A stretch of 8,909 bases of DNA from an uncultured Lachnospiraceae bacterium (lineage in GTDB: Bacteria > Bacillota > Clostridia > Lachnospirales > Lachnospiraceae), in assembly GCA_947594335.1 (NCBI GenBank), contig CANQEC010000091.1:1-8909 (forward strand), written 5' to 3'. Of this stretch, positions 1-7,607 are shown piece after piece. The notes below the pieces were generated by a model that saw only the letters and a list, made by a program, of their open reading frames with translations, was not told the origin of the DNA and searched no databases. Each line of letters begins with the position of its first letter. The stretch's first letter is position 1. Position numbers and translations under genes: made by a program.

Positions 1-1293
1 GAGACGGCGGCCCGCCTGCAAAGTGACGGCAGGCCGGAGCTGCTTTATACGGATGAGGACAAGTTTGGCGAAAACCAGAAAGAGCATTTTCAGCCCAACC
101 TGAAGCCGGATTACAATCCGGATCTACTGCGCTCCAACAATTATATCTGTCATTTTCTGGTGTTCTCGAGGGAGCTTCTGGCGCGTACCGGAGGTTTTGA
201 CGGAGCGTACGACGGAGCTCAGGATTATGATTTTATTCTGCGGTGTACCGAACAGGCGCGCGGTATCTGTCACATACCGCGTGTTTTGTATCACTGGAGG
301 ACGCACGCGCAGTCCACGGCTGACAACCCCCTGTCCAAGCAGTACGCGTACGAAGCGGGACGCCGGGCGATCGCGGCTCATCTTGAGCGCGTCGGGCTGA
401 GCGGGGAGGTTTCCTGCAAAAAGGATTTCGGATTCTACCGGGTGCGCTATCCTGTGAGCGGGCAGCCCCTGGTGTCGGTCATCATCCCGAACAGGGACGA
501 GACGGAGACGCTCAGAAAGTGTCTGGACTCTATCAAAAGCAGGACGAAATACCGCAGTTATGAGATCATTATTATAGAAAATAACAGCAGAACAGACGAA
601 ATTTTTGCCTTCTATAAAGAAATAGATGGACGGGACGCGATTCGTGTTGTATATTGGGACAAGGAGTTTAATTATTCCGCGATCAATAATTTCGGGGTCC
701 GGCAGGCGCGGGGAAGTTATTTTGTATTTCTGAATAATGACACGGAGATCATCAGTGAGGACTGGCTGGACGAGCTGGTCGGGCACTGCCAGAGACCGGG
801 GACGGGAGCCGTGGGCGCGCGTCTTTATTATCCGGATGATACGATCCAGCATGCGGGGATCGTGGTCGGGATCGGCGGGATCGGCGGCTGTATGTTTACC
901 GGGATGAAGCGGTCCCACAGCGGTTATCTTCACAAGGAATCGCTGCAGCAGGATCTCAGCGCGGTGACGGCGGCCTGCATGATGGTCAGCCGAAAAGCCT
1001 TTGAAGCGGCCGGCGGCTTTGAGGAAAAGCTGGCAGTCGCGTTCAACGACATTGATTTCTGCCTCCGCCTGCGGGAAAAGGGATATCTGGTGGTCTACGA
1101 TCCCTACGCGGAGCTTTATCATTATGAATCAAAAACGAGAGGAATGGAGGATACGCCGGAAAAGGTCCGCAGGTTCCAGTCGGAGATTGAGTTTATGAGG
1201 ACCCGCTGGATATCGATTCTGAAAAACGGGGATCCTTATTACAACCGGAATTTTTCTCTCGCGAAGTGGAACTACTCTCTGCGGGCCGACTGA
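1..1293 (+). CDS. Family 2 glycosyltransferase with two tandem GT-A domains, 5' end outside the window
   Basis: The reading frame is open from the first base to the TGA at 1291-1293, giving 430 residues with no start in view. Internal ATG codons such as 160 fall inside the domain and are not starts. Window residues 15-21 (LYTDEDK) and about 70-80 (GAQDYDFILR) are the end of a first GT-A domain. A second begins at residue 158 (VSVIIPNRD), carries the NND metal/nucleotide motif at 245-247, and has the acceptor-side FNDIDFCLR motif at 348-356. Proteins of this two-domain type build rhamnan, O-antigen or other wall glycans at the cytoplasmic face of the membrane, moving sugars from nucleotide donors to a lipid-linked acceptor. 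The next gene, 112 bases on, is another glycosyltransferase, so the two probably extend the same repeat unit. Donor and linkage cannot be read from the sequence. Confidence 0.92.
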   Translation, partial: ETAARLQSDGRPELLYTDEDKFGENQKEHFQPNLKPDYNPDLLRSNNYICHFLVFSRELLARTGGFDGAYDGAQDYDFILRCTEQARGICHIPRVLYHWRTHAQSTADNPLSKQYAYEAGRRAIAAHLERVGLSGEVSCKKDFGFYRVRYPVSGQPLVSVIIPNRDETETLRKCLDSIKSRTKYRSYEIIIIENNSRTDEIFAFYKEIDGRDAIRVVYWDKEFNYSAINNFGVRQARGSYFVFLNNDTEIISEDWLDELVGHCQRPGTGAVGARLYYPDDTIQHAGIVVGIGGIGGCMFTGMKRSHSGYLHKESLQQDLSAVTAACMMVSRKAFEAAGGFEEKLAVAFNDIDFCLRLREKGYLVVYDPYAELYHYESKTRGMEDTPEKVRRFQSEIEFMRTRWISILKNGDPYYNRNFSLAKWNYSLRAD

Positions 1294-1350
1294 CGGTCCG
1301 CGGCGATCCGTAATACCCGGTCTGAAAGTCCCCGCGGGCAGTGAACCGTC

Positions 1351-1366
1351 ACATGCCTGCGCATGT
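1351..1366. other. Small perfect hairpin between two glycosyltransferase genes
   Basis: Arms ACATGC (1351-1356) and GCATGT (1361-1366) pair perfectly around a four-base loop. Outer bases CCGT (1346-1349) and ACGG (1374-1377) could add a second stem across an uneven internal loop. No T tract follows, so it is not an intrinsic terminator. It could slow transcription or protect mRNA ends, or be chance in a GC-rich 112-base gap. No promoter is evident in 1294-1405. Confidence 0.3.
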
Positions 1367-1405
1367 CCTGCGGACGGCGGCCGGTTTTGTGGAGAGGTTG
1401 AACTT

Positions 1406-2365
1406 ATGCAGACAGCGACAGTGGTTATACCGAACCTGAACGGCATGCGGTATCTGAAGGGATGCCTGGATTCTCTGATGACGCAGAGCCGGCAGGATTT
1501 TTCGGTGATCCTGATTGACAATGGATCTACGGACGGAAGCGCGGACTATGTGGAATCGCATTATCCGGAGGTGGCGGTGTACCGGAACAGGACGAACGAG
1601 GGATTCTGCAGGGCCGTCAACGCGGGGATCCGTATGGCGAAGACACCGTATGTGATTCTTCTGAATAATGATACCGTATGTGAGACATCCTTTGTAGAGG
1701 AGCTGGTGGCCGCGATAGAGAAGGAGAAAAACTGTTTTTCCTGCGCCTCGCGCATGGTCCGGATGGATGATCCTCAGAGGATGGATGACGGAGGAGATTA
1801 TTACTGCGCGCTTGGCTGGGCCTATGCGCTTGGGAAAGGCAAACCGGCCGCGCGGTATGACAGGCGGCGCGAGATATTTTCCGCGTGCGCGGGGGCCGCG
1901 ATCTACCGCAGGGCCGTTTTCGATGAGATCGGACTGTTTGACGAGGCCCATTTCGCGTATCTGGAGGACGTCGATGTCGCTTACCGCGCGAGAATTGCGG
2001 GGTACCGGAATCTTTACATTCCGGAGGCGGTCGTGCGCCATGTCGGAAGCGCCGCGAGCGGCTCGCTCTACAATGAGTTCAAGATCCGCCATTCCTCGCG
2101 CAACAGCATTTATCTGATCTATAAGAATATGCCGTGGCCGCAGATTCTGCTGAATCTTCCGTTTCTGGCCGCGGGGTTTCTGATAAAAACAATTTTTTTT
2201 GCCGGAAAGGGTTATTTTAAGGAATATGTCACGGGACTGGGGAAGGGAATCCGTCTCTGCGGCAAATCGGGGAAAGTGAAGGTACGAAGGAAGAATCTTA
2301 TCAATTATTTCAGGATCCAGTGGGAGCTCTGGGCGAACATTGTCCGCCGTATGATGGATTTCTGA
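1406..2365 (+). CDS. Family 2 glycosyltransferase, rhamnosyltransferase (WbbL-like) type
   Basis: This 319-residue protein starts at an ATG placed 8 bases after GGAGAGG (1391-1397), a strong ribosome binding site that fixes the start. The GT-A fold is visible from the N terminus: VVIPNLNG at 6-13, IDNGSTDGS at 37-45, the LLNNDT donor/metal motif at 85-90, and LEDVDVAYR at 186-194, which supplies the likely catalytic base region. A hydrophobic stretch at about 247-266 suggests the C-terminal part sits on or in the inner membrane face, and the tail after it is basic. Length and layout match WbbL-type rhamnosyltransferases and related wall-glycan enzymes, which transfer a sugar to a lipid-linked acceptor. 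The rhamnose assignment is from family resemblance only. It lies 29 bases before the initiating sugar-phosphate transferase, so co-transcription is likely. Confidence 0.93.
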   Translation: MQTATVVIPNLNGMRYLKGCLDSLMTQSRQDFSVILIDNGSTDGSADYVESHYPEVAVYRNRTNEGFCRAVNAGIRMAKTPYVILLNNDTVCETSFVEELVAAIEKEKNCFSCASRMVRMDDPQRMDDGGDYYCALGWAYALGKGKPAARYDRRREIFSACAGAAIYRRAVFDEIGLFDEAHFAYLEDVDVAYRARIAGYRNLYIPEAVVRHVGSAASGSLYNEFKIRHSSRNSIYLIYKNMPWPQILLNLPFLAAGFLIKTIFFAGKGYFKEYVTGLGKGIRLCGKSGKVKVRRKNLINYFRIQWELWANIVRRMMDF

Positions 2366-2380
2366 AATTTTGCCGGATAC

Positions 2381-2387
2381 AGGGGTG
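2381..2387 (+). promoter_or_regulatory. Ribosome binding site that selects a TTG start
   Basis: AGGGGTG lies 7 bases before TTG at 2395. No ATG or GTG in the same frame is close to a comparable site, and starting at TTG keeps the first transmembrane segment intact. This supports TTG as the real start of the sugar-phosphate transferase gene. Confidence 0.7.
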
Positions 2388-2394
2388 AAACGTT

Positions 2395-3795
2395 TTGATC
2401 AACGACAACGAGAAATATTTTAACCGGCTGCAGGTAGTCCTGGATGCGCTTGTGATAGTGCTTTCCTATGTCATCGCATGGTTTCTGATACCGGGGAGTA
2501 CCAACGATGAATCGATCGGCGTCCTGCCCGTACAGATATACATGATGGCGCTCGTGTTCATCGTGCCGTTTTTTCTGTTTCTGTACTACGCGTTCAATCT
2601 CTATACGTCGAAGCGGATTCAGGGGCGGCGCCTTGAGGGCGGAAATGTCCTGAAGGCCAACGCCATCGGCGGGCTTTCCTTTACGGCCCTTTTGTACCTG
2701 CTGGGCCAGCAGCATATTTCCCGTCTGATGATCTTTCTGTTTATCTGCCTGAATATCGTGCTGACGGTGGTCCAGCGGAACTGCGTGCGTCTGGCGCTGA
2801 TCCGCTTCCAGAGGAGCGGGTTCAACCGCAAGCATATCATTCTGATCGGCTACAGCCACGCGGCGAAAGAATTTATTGACCGCGTGGAGCAGAATCCGCA
2901 GTGGAACTACAGAATTATGGGGATCCTCGACGATTTTGCGGAGGAGGGTTCCGTGTACAGTACGGTCCGCGTGATCGGCTCCCTGGCGAGCCTGGAGTCG
3001 ATTCTCTCGCTGAACGGGCTGGATGAGATCGTGATCACGCTCGGCCTGAGCGAGTACGACAAGCTGGAGCGCGTGGTGGCGACGTGCGAGAAATCCGGCG
3101 TACACACGAAATTTATCCCGGATTACGGGAACATTATCCCGACAAAACCCTACACGGAAGATTTAATGGGCCTTCCGGTGATAAATATTCGTCACGTTCC
3201 GCTGACAAATACGTTTAATATGATGATAAAGCGTGTTATGGATATCTGCGGTTCGATCATCTGCCTGATCATTTTTTCCCCGCTCATGCTGATCACGGCG
3301 ATCCTGATCAAAACGACCTCGAAAGGACCGCTGATTTTCAAACAGGAGAGAGTAGGGCTCCACAACAAACCGTTCCAGATGTACAAATTCCGGTCGATGG
3401 AACAGCAGACGGAAGAGGATGAGAAAAAAGGATGGACGGTAAAAAATGATCCCAGGATCACGCCGGTGGGCAAGATCATCCGAAAGACCAGCATTGATGA
3501 ATTTCCGCAGCTTTTCAATGTCCTGAAGGGAGATATGAGTCTTGTCGGACCGAGGCCGGAGCGGCCGCAGTTTGTTGAAAAATTCCGGGAGGAGATCCCG
3601 CGCTATATGGTGAAGCACCAGGTGCGTCCCGGCATGACGGGCTGGGCGCAGGTGAACGGGCTGCGGGGCAATACCTCGATCAAGAAGAGAATCGACCATG
3701 ATCTGTATTATATTGAGAACTGGACGGTCGGGCTGGACATAAAAATACTGATTATGACGGTATTCCACGGGTTTATCAACAAAAATGCCTACTGA
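2395..3795 (+). CDS. Polyprenyl-phosphate glycosyl-1-phosphate transferase (initiating sugar transferase)
   Basis: The 466-residue product matches the usual length of the WcaJ/CpsE/WbaP-like group. Four hydrophobic segments lie at about 12-32, 47-68, 88-104 and 109-126. A Rossmann-like region follows from HIILIGYSH (147-154). The C-terminal catalytic bacterial sugar transferase domain runs from about 272: a further membrane segment at 281-305, KFRSM at 331-335, the conserved Asp-Glu pair D368-E369 in SIDEFPQ, GPRPE at 385-389 and RPGMTGW at 411-417. The enzyme moves a sugar 1-phosphate from a nucleotide sugar to undecaprenyl phosphate and so starts each repeat unit. Glucose or galactose are the common substrates of the group, but the sequence does not decide between them. 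Flanking glycosyltransferases would add the following sugars. The start is TTG. Confidence 0.95.
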   Translation: MINDNEKYFNRLQVVLDALVIVLSYVIAWFLIPGSTNDESIGVLPVQIYMMALVFIVPFFLFLYYAFNLYTSKRIQGRRLEGGNVLKANAIGGLSFTALLYLLGQQHISRLMIFLFICLNIVLTVVQRNCVRLALIRFQRSGFNRKHIILIGYSHAAKEFIDRVEQNPQWNYRIMGILDDFAEEGSVYSTVRVIGSLASLESILSLNGLDEIVITLGLSEYDKLERVVATCEKSGVHTKFIPDYGNIIPTKPYTEDLMGLPVINIRHVPLTNTFNMMIKRVMDICGSIICLIIFSPLMLITAILIKTTSKGPLIFKQERVGLHNKPFQMYKFRSMEQQTEEDEKKGWTVKNDPRITPVGKIIRKTSIDEFPQLFNVLKGDMSLVGPRPERPQFVEKFREEIPRYMVKHQVRPGMTGWAQVNGLRGNTSIKKRIDHDLYYIENWTVGLDIKILIMTVFHGFINKNAY

Positions 3796-3840
3796 TGACA
3801 AAAAGACATATTCTTTTATCACAAAATTGGGTATTTTTTA

Positions 3841-3869
3841 TTTTCTTTTTCACAGAATAATGATATAGT
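3841..3869 (+). promoter_or_regulatory. Possible SigA-type promoter for the LCP gene
   Basis: TATAGT at 3864-3869 is a good -10 element. Seventeen bases upstream, TTTTCT (3841-3846) is only a poor -35, but the area from 3800 to 3870 is strikingly AT-rich against its surroundings, as is common upstream of promoters. The predicted start of transcription near 3876 would give a leader of about 50 bases. The gap of 130 bases, the longest inside the polysaccharide cluster, makes a separate promoter reasonable. Confidence 0.4.
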
Positions 3870-3883
3870 AGAAGACACAGATG

Positions 3884-3903
3884 ACGGCGGGCGCGGACGC
3901 CGT
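3884..3903 (+). other. GC-rich hairpin in the leader just before the LCP ribosome binding site
   Basis: ACGGCG (3884-3889) pairs with CGCCGT (3898-3903) around an eight-base loop. It ends 7 bases before the AGAGGTG ribosome binding site (3912-3918). It contrasts with the AT-rich DNA before it. It may affect translation or message stability, and no known riboswitch is recognised. Confidence 0.3.
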
Positions 3904-3925
3904 AGATGCCGAGAGGTGAAAACGA

Positions 3926-4990
3926 ATGGGAAGAAGAGGGAACTATCCCTATGATGACAGAGACAGATATTATTACGAGGACAGCCGGAGACGAAGAAAG
4001 AAAAAGAAGCGCAGGAAATGGCTGTTTGTGGTTGAAGTGCTTCTGCTGCTGCTCGTTGCCGCGGGCCTGTTTGCCGGGGCGCAGCTCTATCGCATGGATC
4101 GTGTGAAGCTGAAGGATATTCTGGTGAACAATCTGAATCTTTCCGGGGACTACCGCAATATAGCGCTTTTTGGCGTCGATTCAAGGGAGGGAAACCTGGA
4201 ATCCGGGACGAACAGCGATACGATCATCATCTGCAGCATCAATGAGAAGTCGAAGGATATCAAGCTGGTGTCGGTATACAGGGATACGTATCTCGACAAT
4301 ACGGACGGGCATTACCGCAAGGCGACCGAGTGCTATTCCGCCGGCGGCGCACGGCAGTCCATCAATATGCTGAATACGAATCTTGACCTTAATATAGAAG
4401 ATTTTGTGACAGTGGATTTTAACGCGATCGTTGAGATGGTCGATCTGATCGGAGGCATCGACATGGAAGTCACGGAGGAGGAGCTGACGTGGCTGAACGG
4501 ATACTGCGAGGAAAATTCCCGCGTGACGGGCGTCTCCTACGAACCTCTGACCGCGGCGGGGTATCAGCATCTGGACGGGATCCAGGCGCTGGCGTACTGC
4601 CGGATCCGCTACACGGAGGGCTGGGATTACAAGCGTACCGACCGGCAGAGAGAGGTGCTCGGAAAGATTCTTGAGAAGGCCAAATCGCAGCCGCTGAAGG
4701 TGCTGTCGATCGCGAATGAGATGATCCCGAATATCGCGACGAGCCTGAGCACAACGGAGCTGGTCAGCCTCGCGACGGGCGTGATGAGCTACAATATCGC
4801 GGATTCAACCGGGTTCCCGTTTGACAAGCAGACAGCGGATATCGCTGCCGGGGACTGTGTCATTCCGGTAAATCTTGCCGCGAATGTGACGCAGCTTCAC
4901 AGCTATCTGTTCGGTGAGGAGAACTATACGCCGTCGGATACCGTGCAGCAGATCAGCAGTCAGATCATTTCGGATACAGGGATTCAGTGA
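3926..4990 (+). CDS. LytR-CpsA-Psr (LCP) family wall-glycopolymer ligase
   Basis: This 354-residue protein starts at the ATG 7 bases after AGAGGTG (3912-3918). A short cytoplasmic tail rich in Tyr and Arg (1-20) leads to a Lys/Arg run (21-31), then one membrane anchor (about 32-54), so the rest should lie outside the membrane. The LCP domain spans about 78-250. Visible family residues are GVDSR (83-87), SDT (97-99), the VSVYRD motif with R119, and the C-terminal arginine cluster CRIRYT plus DYKRTDRQ with R226, R228, D234, R237 and R240. These bind the pyrophosphate of the lipid-linked glycan and its metal ion. LCP enzymes transfer glycan chains from undecaprenyl pyrophosphate to peptidoglycan or protein. 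Residues 255-354 form a tail of no recognised role. Its place between the initiating transferase and another glycosyltransferase suggests it attaches this cluster's polymer to the wall. Confidence 0.93.
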   Translation: MGRRGNYPYDDRDRYYYEDSRRRRKKKKRRKWLFVVEVLLLLLVAAGLFAGAQLYRMDRVKLKDILVNNLNLSGDYRNIALFGVDSREGNLESGTNSDTIIICSINEKSKDIKLVSVYRDTYLDNTDGHYRKATECYSAGGARQSINMLNTNLDLNIEDFVTVDFNAIVEMVDLIGGIDMEVTEEELTWLNGYCEENSRVTGVSYEPLTAAGYQHLDGIQALAYCRIRYTEGWDYKRTDRQREVLGKILEKAKSQPLKVLSIANEMIPNIATSLSTTELVSLATGVMSYNIADSTGFPFDKQTADIAAGDCVIPVNLAANVTQLHSYLFGEENYTPSDTVQQISSQIISDTGIQ

Positions 4991-5916
4991 TGAGGGATTC
5001 AGAGATTGATGTTGTAATACCGGTGTACAAACCGGACGAAAAGCTCCGCCGGCTGCTTTGGCGGCTGGAGGAGCAGACAAGGAAGCCGCACAGGATCCTG
5101 CTCGTAAATACGGAGAGGGAGCTGTTTGATGATTCTTACCTGGAGGCTCCGGGCAATATTGAAGTTATTCATATTAAGAAAGAGGAGTTTGACCATGGCG
5201 GAACGCGGCACATGGCAGCAGAAATGCTGCACGGCGCGTTTTTGCTGTTTCTTACGCAGGATGCGGTGCCGGCAGACGCCCATCTGATCGAGAATCTGAG
5301 GGCGGCCTTTGAGAATGAGAATGTCTGCGCCGCGTACGCGCGGCAGCTTCCGGAGGAAAACTGCTCCGTGCTGGAGCGTTATACCAGGAGCTTTAATTAC
5401 GGAAAGGAGAGCAGAGTCAGCACGAAGGACGATCTGCCCGTGCTGGGGATCAAGACCTTTTTCTGCTCGAATGTCTGCGCGATGTACCGCAGAAGCGCCT
5501 ATGAGGAGTTGGGAGGCTTTGAGCGCCGGACGATCTTCAACGAGGATATGATCTTTGCGGGACGGCTGATCCAGAGCGGAAAAGCAGTCGCTTACCGCGC
5601 GGACGCAAAGGTGATCCACTCACATAATTATACTTGTATGCAGCAGTTCAGAAGGAATTTCGATCTCGGAGTGTCCCAGGCGGAGCACCCGGAGATTTTT
5701 GAGGGAATACCTTCGGAGGGAGAAGGCATACGCCTGGTAAAACAGACGGCTTTGTATCTGCTGAAGAGCGGAAGGATTTATCTTTTGCCTGGGCTGGCAG
5801 TAAAAAGCGGGTTTAAATATGCAGGATACCGTCTTGGAAAATCATTTCGCCGTCTGCCGGGACGTGTGATCCTGTTCTGCACAATGAATCGGAACTACTG
5901 GGATCAGACAGAATAA
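4990..5916 (+). CDS. Family 2 glycosyltransferase with HGGTR motif, rhamnosyltransferase-like
   Basis: The ATG at 4990 overlaps the TGA of the LCP gene in TGATG, so translation is probably coupled. A GTG directly before it (4987) is an in-frame alternative that adds one residue. The ribosome binding site is weak (CAGGGA, 4978-4983), which fits coupling. The 308-residue product opens with DVVIPVYKP, has FDHGGTRH at about 67-74, a motif common in bacterial rhamnosyltransferases, then LTQDAVP at about 88-94 in the place of the DXD motif, and FNEDMIFAGRL at about 183-193. No transmembrane segment is clear, so it is probably a cytoplasmic or peripheral enzyme that adds a sugar to the lipid-linked repeat unit. 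Rhamnose as the donor sugar is an inference from the motif. It is the last gene of the polysaccharide group in the window. Confidence 0.92.
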   Translation: MRDSEIDVVIPVYKPDEKLRRLLWRLEEQTRKPHRILLVNTERELFDDSYLEAPGNIEVIHIKKEEFDHGGTRHMAAEMLHGAFLLFLTQDAVPADAHLIENLRAAFENENVCAAYARQLPEENCSVLERYTRSFNYGKESRVSTKDDLPVLGIKTFFCSNVCAMYRRSAYEELGGFERRTIFNEDMIFAGRLIQSGKAVAYRADAKVIHSHNYTCMQQFRRNFDLGVSQAEHPEIFEGIPSEGEGIRLVKQTALYLLKSGRIYLLPGLAVKSGFKYAGYRLGKSFRRLPGRVILFCTMNRNYWDQTE

Positions 5917-5931
5917 CAAGATGCGCGGTTC

Positions 5932-6108
5932 ATGAATGAATGGCGGAAGATTTTAAGACAAAGGGGGGATTTGAAGGACGGAATGATAGAAGTGACATTG
6001 GGTTTTAAGTTCATTTCGGTTCGCAGTCCGCAAGGATGTGGAGAAGGACTTAGGTTTTTGAAATGCTTTGGGAGTAAAGAATGGAAGAAAGGAATAAGGA
6101 CGAGGTAA
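5932..6108 (+). CDS. Doubtful small ORF bridging the gap to clpX
   Basis: An open frame of 58 codons runs from ATG 5932 to TAA 6106-6108 and overlaps the start of the clpX-like gene by 28 bases in a different frame. ATG 5932 has no ribosome binding site. An inner ATG at 5983 has AAGGA (5974-5978) only 4 bases away and would give 41 residues. The product is basic, with no membrane segment or family that I recognise. It may be a translated leader coupled to clpX or simply chance. The 164-base gap (5917-6080) shows no convincing promoter, terminator or structured RNA. Confidence 0.2.
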   Translation: MNEWRKILRQRGDLKDGMIEVTLGFKFISVRSPQGCGEGLRFLKCFGSKEWKKGIRTR

Positions 6109-7574
6109 TGGAGCAGGATGCTCCCGTGGAAACTGTGGATACGGAAGAGTACGAAAAGGTCTGCTTTGTCTGCCGCAGGCCGGAAAGCAAGGCCGGAGAA
6201 ATGATCTGTCTGCCGAACCAGATCTGCATCTGCCATCATTGTATGCAGAAGGCGTTCGACACGATGGAATCATCGGAACTGTCCTATAAAGACTTGATGA
6301 ATATTGCCAATGCGATGGGGATACCGGAAGAACCGGATCAGAGAGACGGAAGAGAGGAAAAGAAGGATTCCGACAAGGGGAAAACGAAGCCGAAGATGAC
6401 GAACATCAGTATGATCAATCTCTCCGATCTGTTCAATATGATCCCGCAGAAGCAGAGAATCCGAAAGAAAAAACCGCAGGAACAGCAGGAGAGAAAAATC
6501 CCTGACCGCAGGAATCTCCCGGCCCCTCACAAGATCAAAGCCAGCCTGGATGAATTTGTGATCGGGCAGGAACACGCGAAGAAGGTGATTTCCGTTGCTG
6601 TATATAACCATTACAAGAGAATTTCATCAGACATAGCGGATGATGTGGAGATTGAAAAGTCCAACATGCTGATGATCGGTCCGACGGGAAGCGGCAAGAC
6701 TTATCTGGTCAAGACGCTGGCCCGCCTGCTGGATGTTCCTCTCGCGATCGCGGACGCGACGTCTCTGACGGAAGCCGGTTATATCGGCGACGACATCGAG
6801 AGCGTGGTATCGAGGCTTCTTGCCGCGGCGGACAATGATGTGGAACGTGCGGAGCAGGGAATTATCTTTATCGACGAGGTTGACAAGATCGCGAAAAAGC
6901 GCAACGCGAATCAGCGCGACGTAAGCGGGGAATCCGTGCAGCAGGGAATGCTGAAGCTTCTTGAAGGGAGCGAGATTGAGGTCCCGGTCGGCGCGACGAG
7001 CAAAAACGCGATGGTCCCGATGGAGACAGTAAACACGAAGAATATTCTGTTTATCTGCGGAGGAGCGTTTCCGGGTCTTGAGGAGATCATCAGGGAGCGC
7101 CTCAACAAGCAGGCGTCCATCGGCTTTTGCAGCGATCTGAAGGATAAATATGACGACGACCCGGATATCCTCACGAAGGTCACGGTGGAGGATATCAGGA
7201 AATTCGGGATGATCCCCGAATTTATCGGAAGACTTCCGGTGATCTTTTCGCTGGGAGGACTCACGAAGGAGATGCTTGTGCAGATCCTCAAGGAACCGCG
7301 AAACGCGATTATCAAACAGTATAAAAAACTTCTTGCCATGGATGAGGTTCAGCTTGAATTTGACGACGACGCCCTTAACGCGATCGCTGAGCGCGCTCTT
7401 GAGAAGAAGACGGGAGCCCGCGCCCTGCGCGCGATCATTGAAGAGATCATGCTGGATATCATGTATGAGATACCGAAGGACGACAACATAGGAAGTGTGC
7501 GTATTACCCGGGGTTACATAGAAAATACCGGAGGGCCTGTAATATCGCTGCGGACAGCGGGCGCCCTGCCGTGA
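6081..7574 (+). CDS. clpX: ClpX-type AAA+ unfoldase with long linker and no RKH motif, probable paralog
   Basis: The ATG lies 6 bases after GGGAG (6070-6074). The 497-residue protein is about 75 longer than usual ClpX (near 420). A zinc finger with C28, C31, C51 and C54 is followed by a charged linker to about 145 that is some 65 residues longer than in E. coli ClpX. The ATPase core has Walker A GPTGSGKT (200-207), pore-loop GYIG (233-236, usually GYVG), Walker B IIFIDEVD (261-268), RDVSGESVQQ (279-288), arginine finger R384 in IPEFIGRLP and sensor 2 R447 in KTGARALR. The ClpP-docking loop keeps IGF (347-349). The stretch where other ClpX proteins have RKHP (about 303-316) has none of it. The protein should unfold substrates and hand them to ClpP in the cytoplasm, but its substrate choice is probably altered. 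No clpP or tig is adjacent. Confidence 0.93.
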   Translation: MEERNKDEVMEQDAPVETVDTEEYEKVCFVCRRPESKAGEMICLPNQICICHHCMQKAFDTMESSELSYKDLMNIANAMGIPEEPDQRDGREEKKDSDKGKTKPKMTNISMINLSDLFNMIPQKQRIRKKKPQEQQERKIPDRRNLPAPHKIKASLDEFVIGQEHAKKVISVAVYNHYKRISSDIADDVEIEKSNMLMIGPTGSGKTYLVKTLARLLDVPLAIADATSLTEAGYIGDDIESVVSRLLAAADNDVERAEQGIIFIDEVDKIAKKRNANQRDVSGESVQQGMLKLLEGSEIEVPVGATSKNAMVPMETVNTKNILFICGGAFPGLEEIIRERLNKQASIGFCSDLKDKYDDDPDILTKVTVEDIRKFGMIPEFIGRLPVIFSLGGLTKEMLVQILKEPRNAIIKQYKKLLAMDEVQLEFDDDALNAIAERALEKKTGARALRAIIEEIMLDIMYEIPKDDNIGSVRITRGYIENTGGPVISLRTAGALP

Positions 7575-7590
7575 TATCAGGGGGTGAAAC

Positions 7591-7607
7591 TGTAACTTTC
7601 CTGTAAC
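7591..7607 (+). promoter_or_regulatory. Direct repeat matching a WalR/VicR-type (OmpR-family) binding box
   Basis: TGTAACTTTCCTGTAAC consists of two identical TGTAAC half sites with a five-base spacer, a period of 11 bases. The repeat extends to CTGTAACTT when counted from 7590 and 7601. The WalR (YycF/VicR) consensus is TGTWAH-N5-TGTWAH, which this fits at every position. Other OmpR/PhoB-family regulators also bind 11-bp-phased direct repeats, so the exact regulator is open. It lies 26 bases upstream of the -35 of the sigma-factor promoter, a place suited to activation. Confidence 0.5.

Noticed and set aside
124..1122. Long minus-strand open frame opposite the first glycosyltransferase
   Set aside because: It lies fully antisense to a clear GT2 gene and its translation shows no family motif.
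3800..3850. Possible terminator after the sugar-phosphate transferase gene: short stems AAAAGA/TCTTTT (3801-3817) and AAAAT/ATTTT (3823-3837) near T-rich DNA
   Set aside because: Both stems are short and almost purely A-T, so they would be very weak, and the first is not followed directly by a T tract.
3906..4106. Alternative start ATG 3906 in another frame before the LCP gene
   Set aside because: That frame gives a product with no family features and lies inside the leader and start of the LCP gene. The ATG at 3926 has the proper ribosome binding site and leads into the LCP domain.
5971..5999. Possible promoter for the clpX-like gene with TTGAAG and GACATT 17 bases apart
   Set aside because: The -10 candidate is a poor match and no better pair was found in 5917-6080. 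Read-through from upstream remains possible.
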